Shown in pieces: positions 1 to 8,989 of a stretch of 37,757 nt of DNA. Both the position numbers and the translations under genes were made by a program. The stretch is from Deltaproteobacteria bacterium (GTDB lineage Bacteria > Myxococcota_A > Polyangia > Haliangiales > JADYYK01). The DNA lies in NCBI GenBank assembly GCA_020853705.1, contig JADYYK010000182.1:1-37757 (forward strand), written 5' to 3'. The notes beneath the pieces are model-generated. The model was given only the letters and a program-made list of their open reading frames with translations, was not told where the DNA came from and did not search any database. Positions within the stretch are counted from its first letter, which is position 1, and each line of letters begins with the position of its first letter.

Positions 1-17
1 GAGCCGTCAGGGGAGGT

Positions 18-154
18 CTCACAAACCTGGGTGGCCACAGCCGCGCGGCCAGCCTCAGGGCGCCTCGCGAACCTGGGTCAGGCCACGGCGCCAGGGCGCC
101 TCACGAACCTGGGTCAGGCCACAGCCACTCACGAACCTGGGTTAGGCCATAGCC
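18..154. repeat. Four degenerate copies of a ~27-bp direct repeat
   Basis: Four related units lie at about 18-42, 64-90, 100-126 and 128-154. They share the core AACCTGGGTCAGGCCA; the first copy lacks a few bases and the last has TTAGG in place of TCAGG. Spacing between copies is irregular (46, 36 and 28 bp), so this is not a clean tandem array and not CRISPR-like. The core holds the partial dyad CCTG-GGT-CAGG. The last copy overlaps the stop codon and final codons of the leftward membrane-protein gene. Nothing else was seen in bases 1-128. Function unknown. Confidence 0.6.
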
Positions 155-740
155 CCCAGCCCACGATGCCGAGGAGCGCCAGGACGCCGGCGGCGAACAG
201 CCAGGCGCTGGTGCCGAAGGCGGCGGCAAGGGCCACCGGCACCAGCAGCGCCAGCAGCGACGCGTAGGCGCCCAGCAGGCGGGTGAAGCGCTGCCAGCCC
301 GGGCGCCAGGGCGCGCGAGCCAGCAGCAGCGCGGCCAGCGCGCAGCCGATGAGGCCGGCGCGCGGGGTCGTCTCGGGGCCGCTCAGGGTCTCGGCCAGCT
401 CGGCGGCGCCCGCCAGCACGGTGGCCAGCGCCAGCACGACGAAGGCCACCCAGGCCACCACGCCAGGGCCGCGCGCGCTGCGCCGCCCCAGCAGCGCCGC
501 CCCCAGCAGCAGCGCCGCGACCAGGCACGGCGCCAGCGTCAGCAGCGCCAGCGCGGGGTGAAACGTCAGCCACGCCACCGGCGGACGCACCAGGCCGTCG
601 CGGCTGGACCAGGTCGGCAGCAGGAAGGCCACCGCGATGGCGGCCAGCGGCGCGATCGCGAGCAGGCCGGCGCGCCGGGCGCGCGCCTCGCGCGGCGGCA
701 GCACGGCCGGGTCGGGGACGGCACCCGCGACGCGGCTCAT
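129..740 (-). CDS. Multi-pass membrane protein of unknown function
   Basis: This 203-residue protein starts at ATG 740 (Met-Ser-Arg-Val-Ala-Gly) and stops at 129. Family not recognised. It is made mostly of Leu/Ala/Val-rich stretches separated by short Arg-rich loops, giving about five or six predicted membrane segments (roughly residues 25-43, 60-85, 94-115, 128-143 and two between 155 and 200). No catalytic motif or signal peptide cleavage site is evident. It is divergent from the CPBP protease gene, with only 57 bp between start codons. No convincing ribosome-binding site precedes the ATG, so the exact start is uncertain. The last codons run into the repeat family at the window's left edge. 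Confidence 0.6.
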   Translation of the reverse strand: MSRVAGAVPDPAVLPPREARARRAGLLAIAPLAAIAVAFLLPTWSSRDGLVRPPVAWLTFHPALALLTLAPCLVAALLLGAALLGRRSARGPGVVAWVAFVVLALATVLAGAAELAETLSGPETTPRAGLIGCALAALLLARAPWRPGWQRFTRLLGAYASLLALLVPVALAAAFGTSAWLFAAGVLALLGIVGWGLWPNPGS

Positions 741-783
741 GTCGTGATCTCGCGGGGCGTCGCGGGCATCGCTCGAGCCCGTA

Positions 784-789
784 TATACT
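784..789 (+). promoter_or_regulatory. -10-like TATACT close to a GTG start
   Basis: TATACT matches the sigma-70 -10 consensus at five of six positions. It ends 8 bp before the GTG start at 798, so transcription would begin at or next to the start codon, giving a leaderless or near-leaderless mRNA. No good -35 hexamer is seen 16-18 bp upstream. Confidence 0.4.
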
Positions 790-797
790 GGCGCCGC

Positions 798-1565
<768 letters not shown>

Positions 1566-1575
1566 AGCTCGGGCG

Positions 1576-2261
1576 ATGGCCGCGGCTGCCTTCTTCGACA
1601 TGGACCTCACGCTGATCGCCGTCAACTCCGGCACCGCGTGGGTGCGCCACCTGCGCAAGAAGGGCGAGCTGACGCGCTGGGGCATGGTCAAGGCGCTGTC
1701 GTGGATCGCGCGCTACAAGCTGGCCCTCATCGATCTGCACAAGCTGACCGAGATGCTGGTCGAGGATCAGGCCGGCAACCCCGAGCAGGCGCTGCGCGAC
1801 GAGTGCGCGGCCTGGGTCGAGCGCGAGATCGCCCCCCACGTCTACCCGGCGGCGCGTGACGCCATCGCCGACCACCGCGCCCGCGGCCACGCCGTCGCGC
1901 TGCTGACCTCGTCGTCTCCGTACGCGTCCGAACCGGTCGCGCGCACCGTGGGCATCGACCCCGCCGACGTGCTGTGCACCCGGCTGGTGGTCGCGGACGG
2001 CAAGTTCACCGGCAAGGTGGTTCCGCCGGTGTGCGCCTCGGCGGGCAAGATCACCTGGGCCGAGCGCTGGGCCGCCGCGCGCGGCGTCGACCTCGCGCAG
2101 AGCTGGTTCTACACCGACAGCTACAACGACCTGCCCATGATGGAGCGCGTCGGCCACCCGGTCGCCATCCACCCCGACGTGCGCCTGCGCCGCCACGCCC
2201 GCAAGCGCGGCTGGCCCATCCGGTACTGGGGCGACGCCCAGGCCGCCAAACGGAGACCCGC

Positions 2262-2265
<4 letters not shown>
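1576..2265 (+). CDS. HAD-IB family phosphatase (SerB-like fold)
   Basis: This 229-residue cytosolic HAD-superfamily hydrolase has motif I at residues 8-12 (DMDLT: nucleophile Asp8, acid/base Asp10), motif II Thr/Ser around 111-114 (TSSS) and the metal-binding motif at 179-187 (YTDSYNDLP, Asp181 and Asp185). The helical cap between motif I and II is typical of subfamily IB, which includes phosphoserine phosphatase and glycerol-phosphate or lysophosphatidate phosphatases. The substrate cannot be read from sequence. Start ATG 1576 places motif I eight residues in, as usual for the family; an in-frame start at 1540 would add 12 residues. The stop overlaps the nadC start (ATGA at 2262-2265), which implies translational coupling. 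Confidence 0.85.
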
Positions 2266-3127
<862 letters not shown>

Positions 3128-3131
<4 letters not shown>

Positions 3132-3916
3132 CCGCCGCGGCACAGGCGCCCTGGCTGGGCTGGGCCGAGGCCGGGCAGCCGCCGCGCCTGGTCAGGCATG
3201 ACGTGGTGGGCTCGAGCAACGACGTCGCCGCCGAGCTGGCCCGCGCGGGCGCGGCGCATGGCACCGTGGTCGTCGCCGGGGCCCAGACCGCGGGGCGCGG
3301 GCGCCAGGGCCACCGCTGGCACTCGCCGCCGGGGCGCGCGCTGTACCTGTCGGTGGTGCTGCGCCCGGCGCTGCGACCGCAGGCCGTGCCGCCGATCACG
3401 CTGGCGGCCGGGATCGCGGTGTGCGAGGCGCTGAATGCGTGGGGCGCCCGCGCGTCGATCAAGTGGCCCAACGACGTGCTGGCCGGGACTCCGGCGCGCA
3501 AGGTCGCGGGGATCTTGACCGAGATGAGCACCCGCGGAGACGAGGTCGCGCACGTGATCCTGGGCATCGGGGTCAACGTGCTGTCGACGCAGCAGGACTT
3601 CCCGCCCGAGCTGCGCGAGATCGCCGGCTCGCTGGCCATCGCTCGGGGCGGCGGCGACGGACTCACGCTGGCAGCCTTCGAGCGTCGCCTGCTCGGCGAG
3701 CTCGAGCACTGGCTGGACCTGTTCCTGGCCGGGGGCGCCGCGGCCATCGCGCCGGCCTGGCGCGCGCGGGCCAGCACGCTGGGGCAGCCGGTGCAGGTGG
3801 CGGCCGACCATGGCGTGGTCAGTGGCGTGGCCGAGGCGCTGGATGACGACGGCGCGCTGCGCGTACGCACGCCGGCGGGTGACGCGGTGCGGATCATCGC
3901 AGGAGAGCTGCTGTGA
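3128..3916 (+). CDS. birA: Biotin-[acetyl-CoA-carboxylase] ligase, monofunctional
   Basis: Biotin protein ligase activates biotin as biotinoyl-AMP and transfers it to the carrier-protein lysine of acetyl-CoA carboxylase and related enzymes. The 262-residue product has the biotin/AMP loop GRGRQGHRW at residues 56-64 (usual form GRGRxGRxW; His62 replaces the second arginine), KWPNDV at 112-117 and a following Arg-Lys-x-Ala-Gly-Ile-Leu segment. A small C-terminal SH3-like domain follows. There is no N-terminal winged-helix domain, so this is a class I enzyme without repressor function. The start is GTG 3128, overlapping the nadC stop. The stop overlaps the next GTG start at 3913. Confidence 0.95.
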
Positions 3917-4542
3917 CCGCGGCCCGGCCGGCGGGGCGCAGGTGGCTGCTGGTCGCGGCCGCGGTGGTCGCGCTGGGGCTGGGCGTGCTGGTGTGGGCGA
4001 TGACCCGCAAGGCGCCAGCGCGCGACAAGCCGGTGCCGACGGCGACGCCGGATCCGTTCGTGTCGCCCACGCCCACGCCGACAGCGCCCCCGACCCCGAC
4101 CCCGACCCCGATGGCCACGGGCGATGCCGGCGCCGCGGCGGTCGCCAGCGCGGACGGCGGTGCTGGCGGCGACGACCCCACCCTGCCCTCACCCAGCAGC
4201 CCGGAGCTCGGCGGCGCGGTCGGCAAGGACGCCCAGTCACGCGCGCGAGCCGCCATCCTGGAGGGCGCCAAGCACTGCCTCGAGGAGGCCCAGAAGACCC
4301 AGCCCGACCTCGGCGGCATGTTGACCCTGACCTACACCCTGGTCATCGAGGCCGATCGCTCGCTGGTCACCACTCCGGTCATCGCCGAGGGTGACGTGCC
4401 CTCGCCCACCCTGCGCGAGTGCATCACCCGCGCCGCCGCCGCGGTGCGCACCCCGATCGATCCCGCCACCGACAAGCCGGGCAAGCGACAGCGCGTGCGC
4501 CTGCCGCTCGCGCTGCCGGCCAAGATCACGCCCCAGCCGTGA
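3913..4542 (+). CDS. Membrane-anchored AgmX/PglI C-terminal-like protein
   Basis: This 209-residue protein starts at GTG 3913, overlapping the birA stop. It has one N-terminal membrane anchor at about residues 11-30. A Pro/Thr-rich linker (about 40-67, with PT dipeptides) and a Gly/Ala/Asp-rich spacer follow. The C-terminal domain, about 100-209, contains Cys-x-Glu-Glu, a LTLTYTLVIEAD strand and an LRECI segment. This pattern resembles the AgmX/PglI C-terminal domain of Myxococcota, a TonB-C-like fold found in proteins linked to adventurous gliding and envelope complexes. The linker is coded by a short CCCGAC hexamer run near 4091-4111. Its place in a nadC-birA operon does not explain its role. 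Family assignment is by pattern recognition only. Confidence 0.65.
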   Translation: MTAARPAGRRWLLVAAAVVALGLGVLVWAMTRKAPARDKPVPTATPDPFVSPTPTPTAPPTPTPTPMATGDAGAAAVASADGGAGGDDPTLPSPSSPELGGAVGKDAQSRARAAILEGAKHCLEEAQKTQPDLGGMLTLTYTLVIEADRSLVTTPVIAEGDVPSPTLRECITRAAAAVRTPIDPATDKPGKRQRVRLPLALPAKITPQP

Positions 4543-4579
4543 CCGGCGCGACCGGCCTCGAGGCGCGCCGCCCGAGGGG

Positions 4580-4608
4580 TTGAGATGTGCGCCCCTGGGT
4601 CCTACACT
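4580..4608 (+). promoter_or_regulatory. Sigma-70-type promoter for the LysM/HEAT/Lgt-like operon
   Basis: TTGAGA at 4580-4585 and TACACT at 4603-4608 are separated by exactly 17 bp. It lies in the 157-bp gap between the AgmX/PglI-like gene and the LysM gene. Predicted transcription starts near 4615, leaving a leader of about 85 bases before ATG 4700. Confidence 0.6.
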
Positions 4609-4699
4609 GACGCCGTGGCATTCCGGGGCAGGGAGCGGGGCACCGAGGTCGACGACCACGGTCGCCCCGCGGCGCACGCCGAGGCGGCGCCGTCCACCG

Positions 4700-4969
4700 A
4701 TGCGCGACAACCCCGGCATCACCGACGCGCTGCCCGCCGACGCCGTGCTGGCGGGCTGCCGCGAACACCTGGTGGTCGCCATCACCACCAGCAACCCGAC
4801 CAGCGGCGCCACCGACAGGGGGGTCGAGACCCGGGCCCAGATCGCAGCCCAGAACGGCGTCTCGGAGGCCGACCTGGTGCGCGCCAACCCCGACGTCGCC
4901 GTCGACGCGGCCACCAACAGCTGGCCAACCTTGACCGGCGGCCAGCGCCTGCTCATCCCGGTGCACTGA
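4700..4969 (+). CDS. Small LysM-domain protein
   Basis: This 89-residue protein is read from ATG 4700. The C-terminal half (about residues 46-89) has the LysM pattern: Ala-Gln-Ile-Ala-Ala-Gln-x-Gly-Val, then DLVRANPD, then a Leu-Thr-x-Gly-Gln-Arg-Leu-Leu-Ile-Pro ending. LysM domains bind the glycan of peptidoglycan. No signal peptide is seen, so export is unproven; a longer N-terminus is possible but the upstream codons are Arg/Pro-rich and unlike coding sequence. The stop overlaps the next gene's ATG by one base (TGATG at 4967-4971), indicating co-translation with the HEAT-repeat lipoprotein. Confidence 0.7.
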   Translation: MRDNPGITDALPADAVLAGCREHLVVAITTSNPTSGATDRGVETRAQIAAQNGVSEADLVRANPDVAVDAATNSWPTLTGGQRLLIPVH

Positions 4970-6117
4970 TGGCGGGTCCGCCCAGGCACCGCTCGCTCAT
5001 GCTGGCGCTGGTGCTGGCGTGCGCGGCAGGCTGCAAGCACCAGAGTCGCTCGGGAGATCCGGTGAACGAGCCCACCATGAAGACGGGCAGCGGGAGCACG
5101 GGCAGCGGCGGGGCCGGGCTGGCGGCGGCGGCGGACGCCGAGGCGCGCTACCGCGCACATCTGGCGCGCTTCGGGGTCCGCGAACCCGGGGACCGCATCG
5201 TGGCGCTGCCGGCGCTCGCCGGCGTGGCTCGGTTCGCCCTGCGCGAGGGTACCGGCCTGCGGCTCAAGGCCCTGGTCACCGGGTCGGCGGCGGTGATCGC
5301 GGGCGGCCAGGTCGATCAGGACTGGCGCGGCCTCCTGACCGCGAGCACCGACGCCGCAGCGCTGGCCGAGGCGCTGGCCTGGCTGGAGACCGATGAGTCG
5401 CCCAGCCCACACCGCATGATGCCCGCCTTCTGGCGCGCGCTGGCACCCGGACAGCGCGACGTGCCCGGGGTCGATCCTGCGCACCTCGCGCTGGTCGAGG
5501 CGGCGCGCCTGGGCAGCAGCCCCGATGTGGTCACCTTCACCGGCTGGCTGCTGCCGCCGGGGACCATGCCGGTGCGCTGGACCATCACGGCGCCGGCCGG
5601 CAAGCCCGCCACGTTGACGCGCGAGAGCGCGCAGCAGCTGGCGGGCGCCGGCGGCCCGTCCGAGCTTCAGCGGGCCCGGGCGCAGCTGGCCGACCCGGCC
5701 GTCGATCACCTGTGGGCGCTCGGCGTGGTCGGGGCGGCCCGCGACGGCGCCGCCGTCCCCGCGGTCACCGCCATCCTGCTACGCGGCGACGCCGAGGCCG
5801 CGGTGGCGGCGCGCGCGCTGGCCTCGATCGCTGACGCCGCGGCGCTCGAGGCCTTGACCGGCGCGCTGGGGGCGCCGGGTCAGGGCACCCGCATCGCGGT
5901 GGCCCAGGAGCTCGGCCGCCTGCACGTGCCGCCCACGCTGGCGGCCCTGGTGGCCCGCAGCAGCATCGAGGCCGACGCCCGGGTGCGCCTGGAGCTGGTG
6001 CGGGCGCTGGCGCCGTTCGGTGCGCCGGCGCGCCCGACGCTGCAGCAGCTGGCGCAGAAGGACAGCGACCCTGCCGTGCGCGGCCTGGCTGCGGCCGAGG
6101 CCGCCCGGATCCCCTGA
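4969..6117 (+). CDS. HEAT-repeat lipoprotein
   Basis: This 382-residue protein has an N-terminal lipoprotein-type signal: Arg residues, a Leu/Ala core, then VLAC (Cys18) and AAGC (Cys22) as candidate lipidation sites. A Gly/Ser linker follows. The body up to about residue 230 is not recognised. From about 235 to the end, Ala/Leu-rich helical repeats of roughly 30 residues with alternating Asp-x-Ala and Ala-x-Leu pairs look like HEAT-like repeats, usually protein-binding scaffolds. It is translationally coupled to the LysM gene upstream and to the Lgt-like gene that starts at the next base. Role is probably periplasmic or outer-membrane; partner unknown. Confidence 0.7.
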   Translation: MAGPPRHRSLMLALVLACAAGCKHQSRSGDPVNEPTMKTGSGSTGSGGAGLAAAADAEARYRAHLARFGVREPGDRIVALPALAGVARFALREGTGLRLKALVTGSAAVIAGGQVDQDWRGLLTASTDAAALAEALAWLETDESPSPHRMMPAFWRALAPGQRDVPGVDPAHLALVEAARLGSSPDVVTFTGWLLPPGTMPVRWTITAPAGKPATLTRESAQQLAGAGGPSELQRARAQLADPAVDHLWALGVVGAARDGAAVPAVTAILLRGDAEAAVAARALASIADAAALEALTGALGAPGQGTRIAVAQELGRLHVPPTLAALVARSSIEADARVRLELVRALAPFGAPARPTLQQLAQKDSDPAVRGLAAAEAARIP

Positions 6118-7272
6118 ATGGGCGCCATCGCCCGCGAGGCCCCGGCGACGCCCGGTGCCGGCCGGCGGCGGCGCTGGCCGGGCATCGGCGCCAGGAACAG
6201 CTACCGGCGCTGGGGGCTCATCGGGTTTGGCCTCGGCGCGGCCGTGCTGCTGACGACGGCCCAGCTCAGCCAGCGCGGGCTGGTGCTCGGGCTGGTGGTG
6301 GTGGCCTCGTGCGTCGCCAGCTTCGGCATCGCCACCAAGCTGAGCGTCATCCTCTTCGGCGCCGAGCGCATCGTGTTCTTCCAGCAGACCCTGGCCGCGC
6401 TGGGCCTCAGCGCCGGGGTCCTGTCCCTGACCGGGCGCCCGCTGCGCGCCGGCCTCGACCTCGCCATGATAGGCATCGGCGCCTTCCTGGTGCTGGGCCG
6501 CGTCGGCTGTCTGACCGCGGGCTGCTGCTACGGCCGGCCGGCACGCCGCGGCGTGCGCTACCCGAGGTCGCTGGCCGCGGCCGGCTTCCCGCGCCACCTC
6601 GTCGGGGTCGCGCTGCTGCCCATCCAGCTGGCCGAGTCGCTGCTGTCGCTGCTGCTGGTCATCGCGTGCATCACCGTGGTGCTGGCCGGCTGGGCGCCGG
6701 GCAGCGCGGTCGCGCTGTATCTCCTCGGTTATGGCTTCGCGCGGCTGTGGCTCGAGCTGGCGCGCGGCGACGAGGCGCGGCCGGTGGGACTCGGCCTCAG
6801 CGAGGCGCAGTGGACCGCGCCGCTCATCGCCTGGCTGCTGGCCTGGCGCGGCGGCGGCCGGCTGGTCTGGGCAGCCGTGGGCCTGACCGCGCTGGCCGCG
6901 GGGCTCGGGCTGTATGCGCGCCGGGCGCGCTGGACGCGCTGGTGGCTGCGCGTGCCGGCCCGCACCCGCCAGCTCGGCGAGGCGCTGCTGCCGCTGCTGG
7001 CGACCCCGACCCTGACCCGCGCCGAGACCCGCTACGGGCTGCGCCTGTCCTCCAGCCTGAACCCCGACGGCTCGCGCCACTTCGCGCTGTCGCGCTGCGA
7101 TGCCACGGCGCCGCTCGACGCCGCCACCGCGGCCCGGGTCGCGCGCGAGCTCGGGCTGCTGCTGGGCGCGACGCCGAGCCCGCCCGTCGCCGGGCGCACC
7201 CCCGGGCTGTTTCACCTCGACGTGCCGGCTCAGGGGCGGCTGGCCAGCAGCGCGCGCTCCAGCCCGATGTAG
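6118..7272 (+). CDS. Lgt-like (prolipoprotein diacylglyceryl transferase family) membrane protein
   Basis: This 384-residue multi-pass membrane protein has two motifs of the Lgt family: Gly-Arg-Val-Gly-Cys-Leu-x-Ala-Gly-Cys-Cys-Tyr-Gly at about residues 125-140, and Leu-Pro-Ile-Gln-Leu-Ala-Glu-Ser at about 163-170. Lgt transfers diacylglycerol to the lipobox cysteine of prolipoproteins. In this branch the GCC-YG form replaces the GN-x-NGE form of E. coli Lgt. About seven hydrophobic segments cover residues 30-275. A soluble C-terminal tail of about 100 residues after the membrane part is unusual for Lgt. ATG 6118 directly follows the upstream stop. The 3' end overlaps the convergent kinase gene by 43 bp. 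It may be a paralogue with a modified role and not the housekeeping Lgt. Confidence 0.75.
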   Translation: MGAIAREAPATPGAGRRRRWPGIGARNSYRRWGLIGFGLGAAVLLTTAQLSQRGLVLGLVVVASCVASFGIATKLSVILFGAERIVFFQQTLAALGLSAGVLSLTGRPLRAGLDLAMIGIGAFLVLGRVGCLTAGCCYGRPARRGVRYPRSLAAAGFPRHLVGVALLPIQLAESLLSLLLVIACITVVLAGWAPGSAVALYLLGYGFARLWLELARGDEARPVGLGLSEAQWTAPLIAWLLAWRGGGRLVWAAVGLTALAAGLGLYARRARWTRWWLRVPARTRQLGEALLPLLATPTLTRAETRYGLRLSSSLNPDGSRHFALSRCDATAPLDAATAARVARELGLLLGATPSPPVAGRTPGLFHLDVPAQGRLASSARSSPM

Positions 7273-8606
7273 GCGGCTTCCAGCGCCTCCTCGCACGAGG
7301 CCGCGCTGGCGGTGGCGGCCACCTGGCGATCGCTGAGGGCGATGAGGTCGGCGTCGAGGCTGCTCGAGACCTCGGCGAGCTGGCGCTCGAGCCCGGCGAT
7401 GTCGGCCTCCAGCTCGGCGCGCGCGGCACCCTCGGTCAGCGCGCCCAGCTCGAAGCTCAGCTCGGCGACCGCGAAGCGCAACGCGCCCTGGCGCTCGCGC
7501 GCGGCGGCCTCCAGCTCGGCGGTCTCGGCCTCCAGCGCGGCCAGCCGCTGGCCCAGGCGCGCGAGCTCGACCTCCAGCTCGTGCACCCGCGCCAGCGCCA
7601 CCATGACGGCGCGGTCGTCACCGCGATCCAGGATGGTCTCGGCCTGCGCGCGCAGCGCCAGCCGGCGGCGCTCGACCCCGGGGAAGGCGTGGCGCTCGGT
7701 CGGCGCCCAGGCCGGATCGGCCGCCAGCGGGGCGCGCTCGGCGTGGGTGTCGTCGGGCTCGAAGTCGCTGCGCGGGTGCGCGGCGGCCAGGCGCGCCAGG
7801 CGCTGTGGCAGCTCGCTGCTGGGGGGGCGCTCGGCGGGGCTCTTGGCCAGGCAGGCGTGCACCAGCGCGGCGACGTCGGCGGGCACCCCGGCCAGCGCGG
7901 GGGGCGGCGCGGTCAGGTGCGCGTGCATGAGCTCCATGCGACGCCCGGGAAACGGCGGCGCCCCGGTGAGCAGCTCGAAGGCCAGGCAGCCGATCGAGTA
8001 GACGTCCATCGCCGGCGCCGCCGGGCGCGCCTGCCACTGCTCGGGCGCCATGTATGCGGGCGAGCCGAAGACCTCGCCCTGCAGCGTCAGCACGCCCGAC
8101 TCCTGGTACTCGGGGGCGATGATCTTGGCGATGCCGAAGTCGAGCACGCGCAGCTCACGCTTGCCGGCGCGCTCGCTGACCAGCACGTTGCCGGGCTTGA
8201 GGTCGCGGTGCACCACGCCGTGCTGGTGGGCGTGCGCGACCGCCGCGGCGAGCTGCCCGAGCAGCGGCAGCGCCTCCGCGGCCGACAGCGCGGCGCGCGC
8301 GACCAGCTGGTCGAGGCGCTCGCCGACGACGTACTCCATGGCCAGGTAGTAGCGCCCGCCAGGCAGCTGGCCGAAATCGTAGACCGAGACGATCCCGGGG
8401 TGATGCACGCGATGGCTGGCGCGCGCCTCGCGGCGGAAGCGGCGCACGAACTCGGCGGCGTGCGCCAGCTCCGGGCGCAGCACCTTGAGCGCCTCGCGCC
8501 GACCCAGCGTGACGTGCTCGACCAGGTAGACCTCCCCCATGCCGCCCTCGCCGAGCTTGTCGAGGAAGCGATAGGGGCCCTCGGTGCTGCCGGCCGCGAT
8601 GGCCAT
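7230..8606 (-). CDS. Cytosolic Ser/Thr protein kinase with C-terminal coiled coil
   Basis: Hanks-type (Pkn) kinase of 458 residues. The kinase domain spans about residues 12-275 and has every catalytic element: Gly-rich loop GEGGMGEV (19-26), Lys41, His133-Arg134-Asp135 in HRDLKPGN, Asp156-Phe157-Gly158 and SPAYMAPEQ (about 182-190). A linker and an Ala/Glu/Leu-rich region (about 315-450) with heptad-like spacing suggest a coiled coil. There is no membrane segment, unlike the second kinase in the window. The start overlaps the stop of the small lipoprotein gene (TGATG), making it the last gene of a three-gene operon with the PEGA/TPR protein. The 3' end overlaps the Lgt-like gene tail to tail. 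Confidence 0.95.
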   Translation of the reverse strand: MAIAAGSTEGPYRFLDKLGEGGMGEVYLVEHVTLGRREALKVLRPELAHAAEFVRRFRREARASHRVHHPGIVSVYDFGQLPGGRYYLAMEYVVGERLDQLVARAALSAAEALPLLGQLAAAVAHAHQHGVVHRDLKPGNVLVSERAGKRELRVLDFGIAKIIAPEYQESGVLTLQGEVFGSPAYMAPEQWQARPAAPAMDVYSIGCLAFELLTGAPPFPGRRMELMHAHLTAPPPALAGVPADVAALVHACLAKSPAERPPSSELPQRLARLAAAHPRSDFEPDDTHAERAPLAADPAWAPTERHAFPGVERRRLALRAQAETILDRGDDRAVMVALARVHELEVELARLGQRLAALEAETAELEAAARERQGALRFAVAELSFELGALTEGAARAELEADIAGLERQLAEVSSSLDADLIALSDRQVAATASAASCEEALEAAYIGLERALLASRP

Positions 8607-8989
8607 CAGTCGCGGCCGTCGTCGAGCCCACCGGCGTCAGGGCCGGGACCACACAGGTGGGCGACCAGCGTCACGCGCAGCGCGGCGCAGTCGGCCAGCC
8701 CGCAGCTGCCCTGGCCGCGCGCGATGACACAGTCGTCCTTGCGCGCCTCGACCACGACCTCGATGCGGGTGCTGCCCTCGGGCACCACGATGGCCAGGGT
8801 GCCGGCGCCATCGTCGGTCAGCCGCGCGACATCGGCGAAGCGGCGCGAGACCTCGCCCTGCTCGCTGTCGACGTAGGAGTCGATGGTGGTGGTCTCGGGC
8901 GGCACCCCGTCGATGGCGATGACGAAGGCGTGGCCCGACTCCGCGCAGCCAGCCAGCGCGCACAGAAGCAGCAGCGCCAGGCGCCTCAT
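8606..8989 (-). CDS. Small lipoprotein of unknown function
   Basis: This 127-residue protein begins with a lipoprotein signal ending in ALAGC (Cys15). The mature part has about 110 residues with five further cysteines, beta-rich Val/Ile stretches and an Asp/Gly-rich C-terminus. No family was recognised. ATG 8989 overlaps the stop of the PEGA/TPR gene (ATGA), and its own stop overlaps the kinase start, so the three genes are very likely co-translated. This suggests a periplasmic or outer-membrane partner of the signalling pair. Confidence 0.75.
   Translation of the reverse strand: MRRLALLLLCALAGCAESGHAFVIAIDGVPPETTTIDSYVDSEQGEVSRRFADVARLTDDGAGTLAIVVPEGSTRIEVVVEARKDDCVIARGQGSCGLADCAALRVTLVAHLCGPGPDAGGLDDGRD

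Noticed and set aside
1..160. CRISPR array at the left edge
   Set aside because: Only four degenerate copies with unequal short gaps, and no cas genes nearby.
4615..4968. GTG at 4615 next to the TACACT box as a leaderless gene start
   Set aside because: Its frame is Arg/His/Pro-rich and overlaps the LysM gene in another frame; the LysM reading is the one with a recognisable domain.
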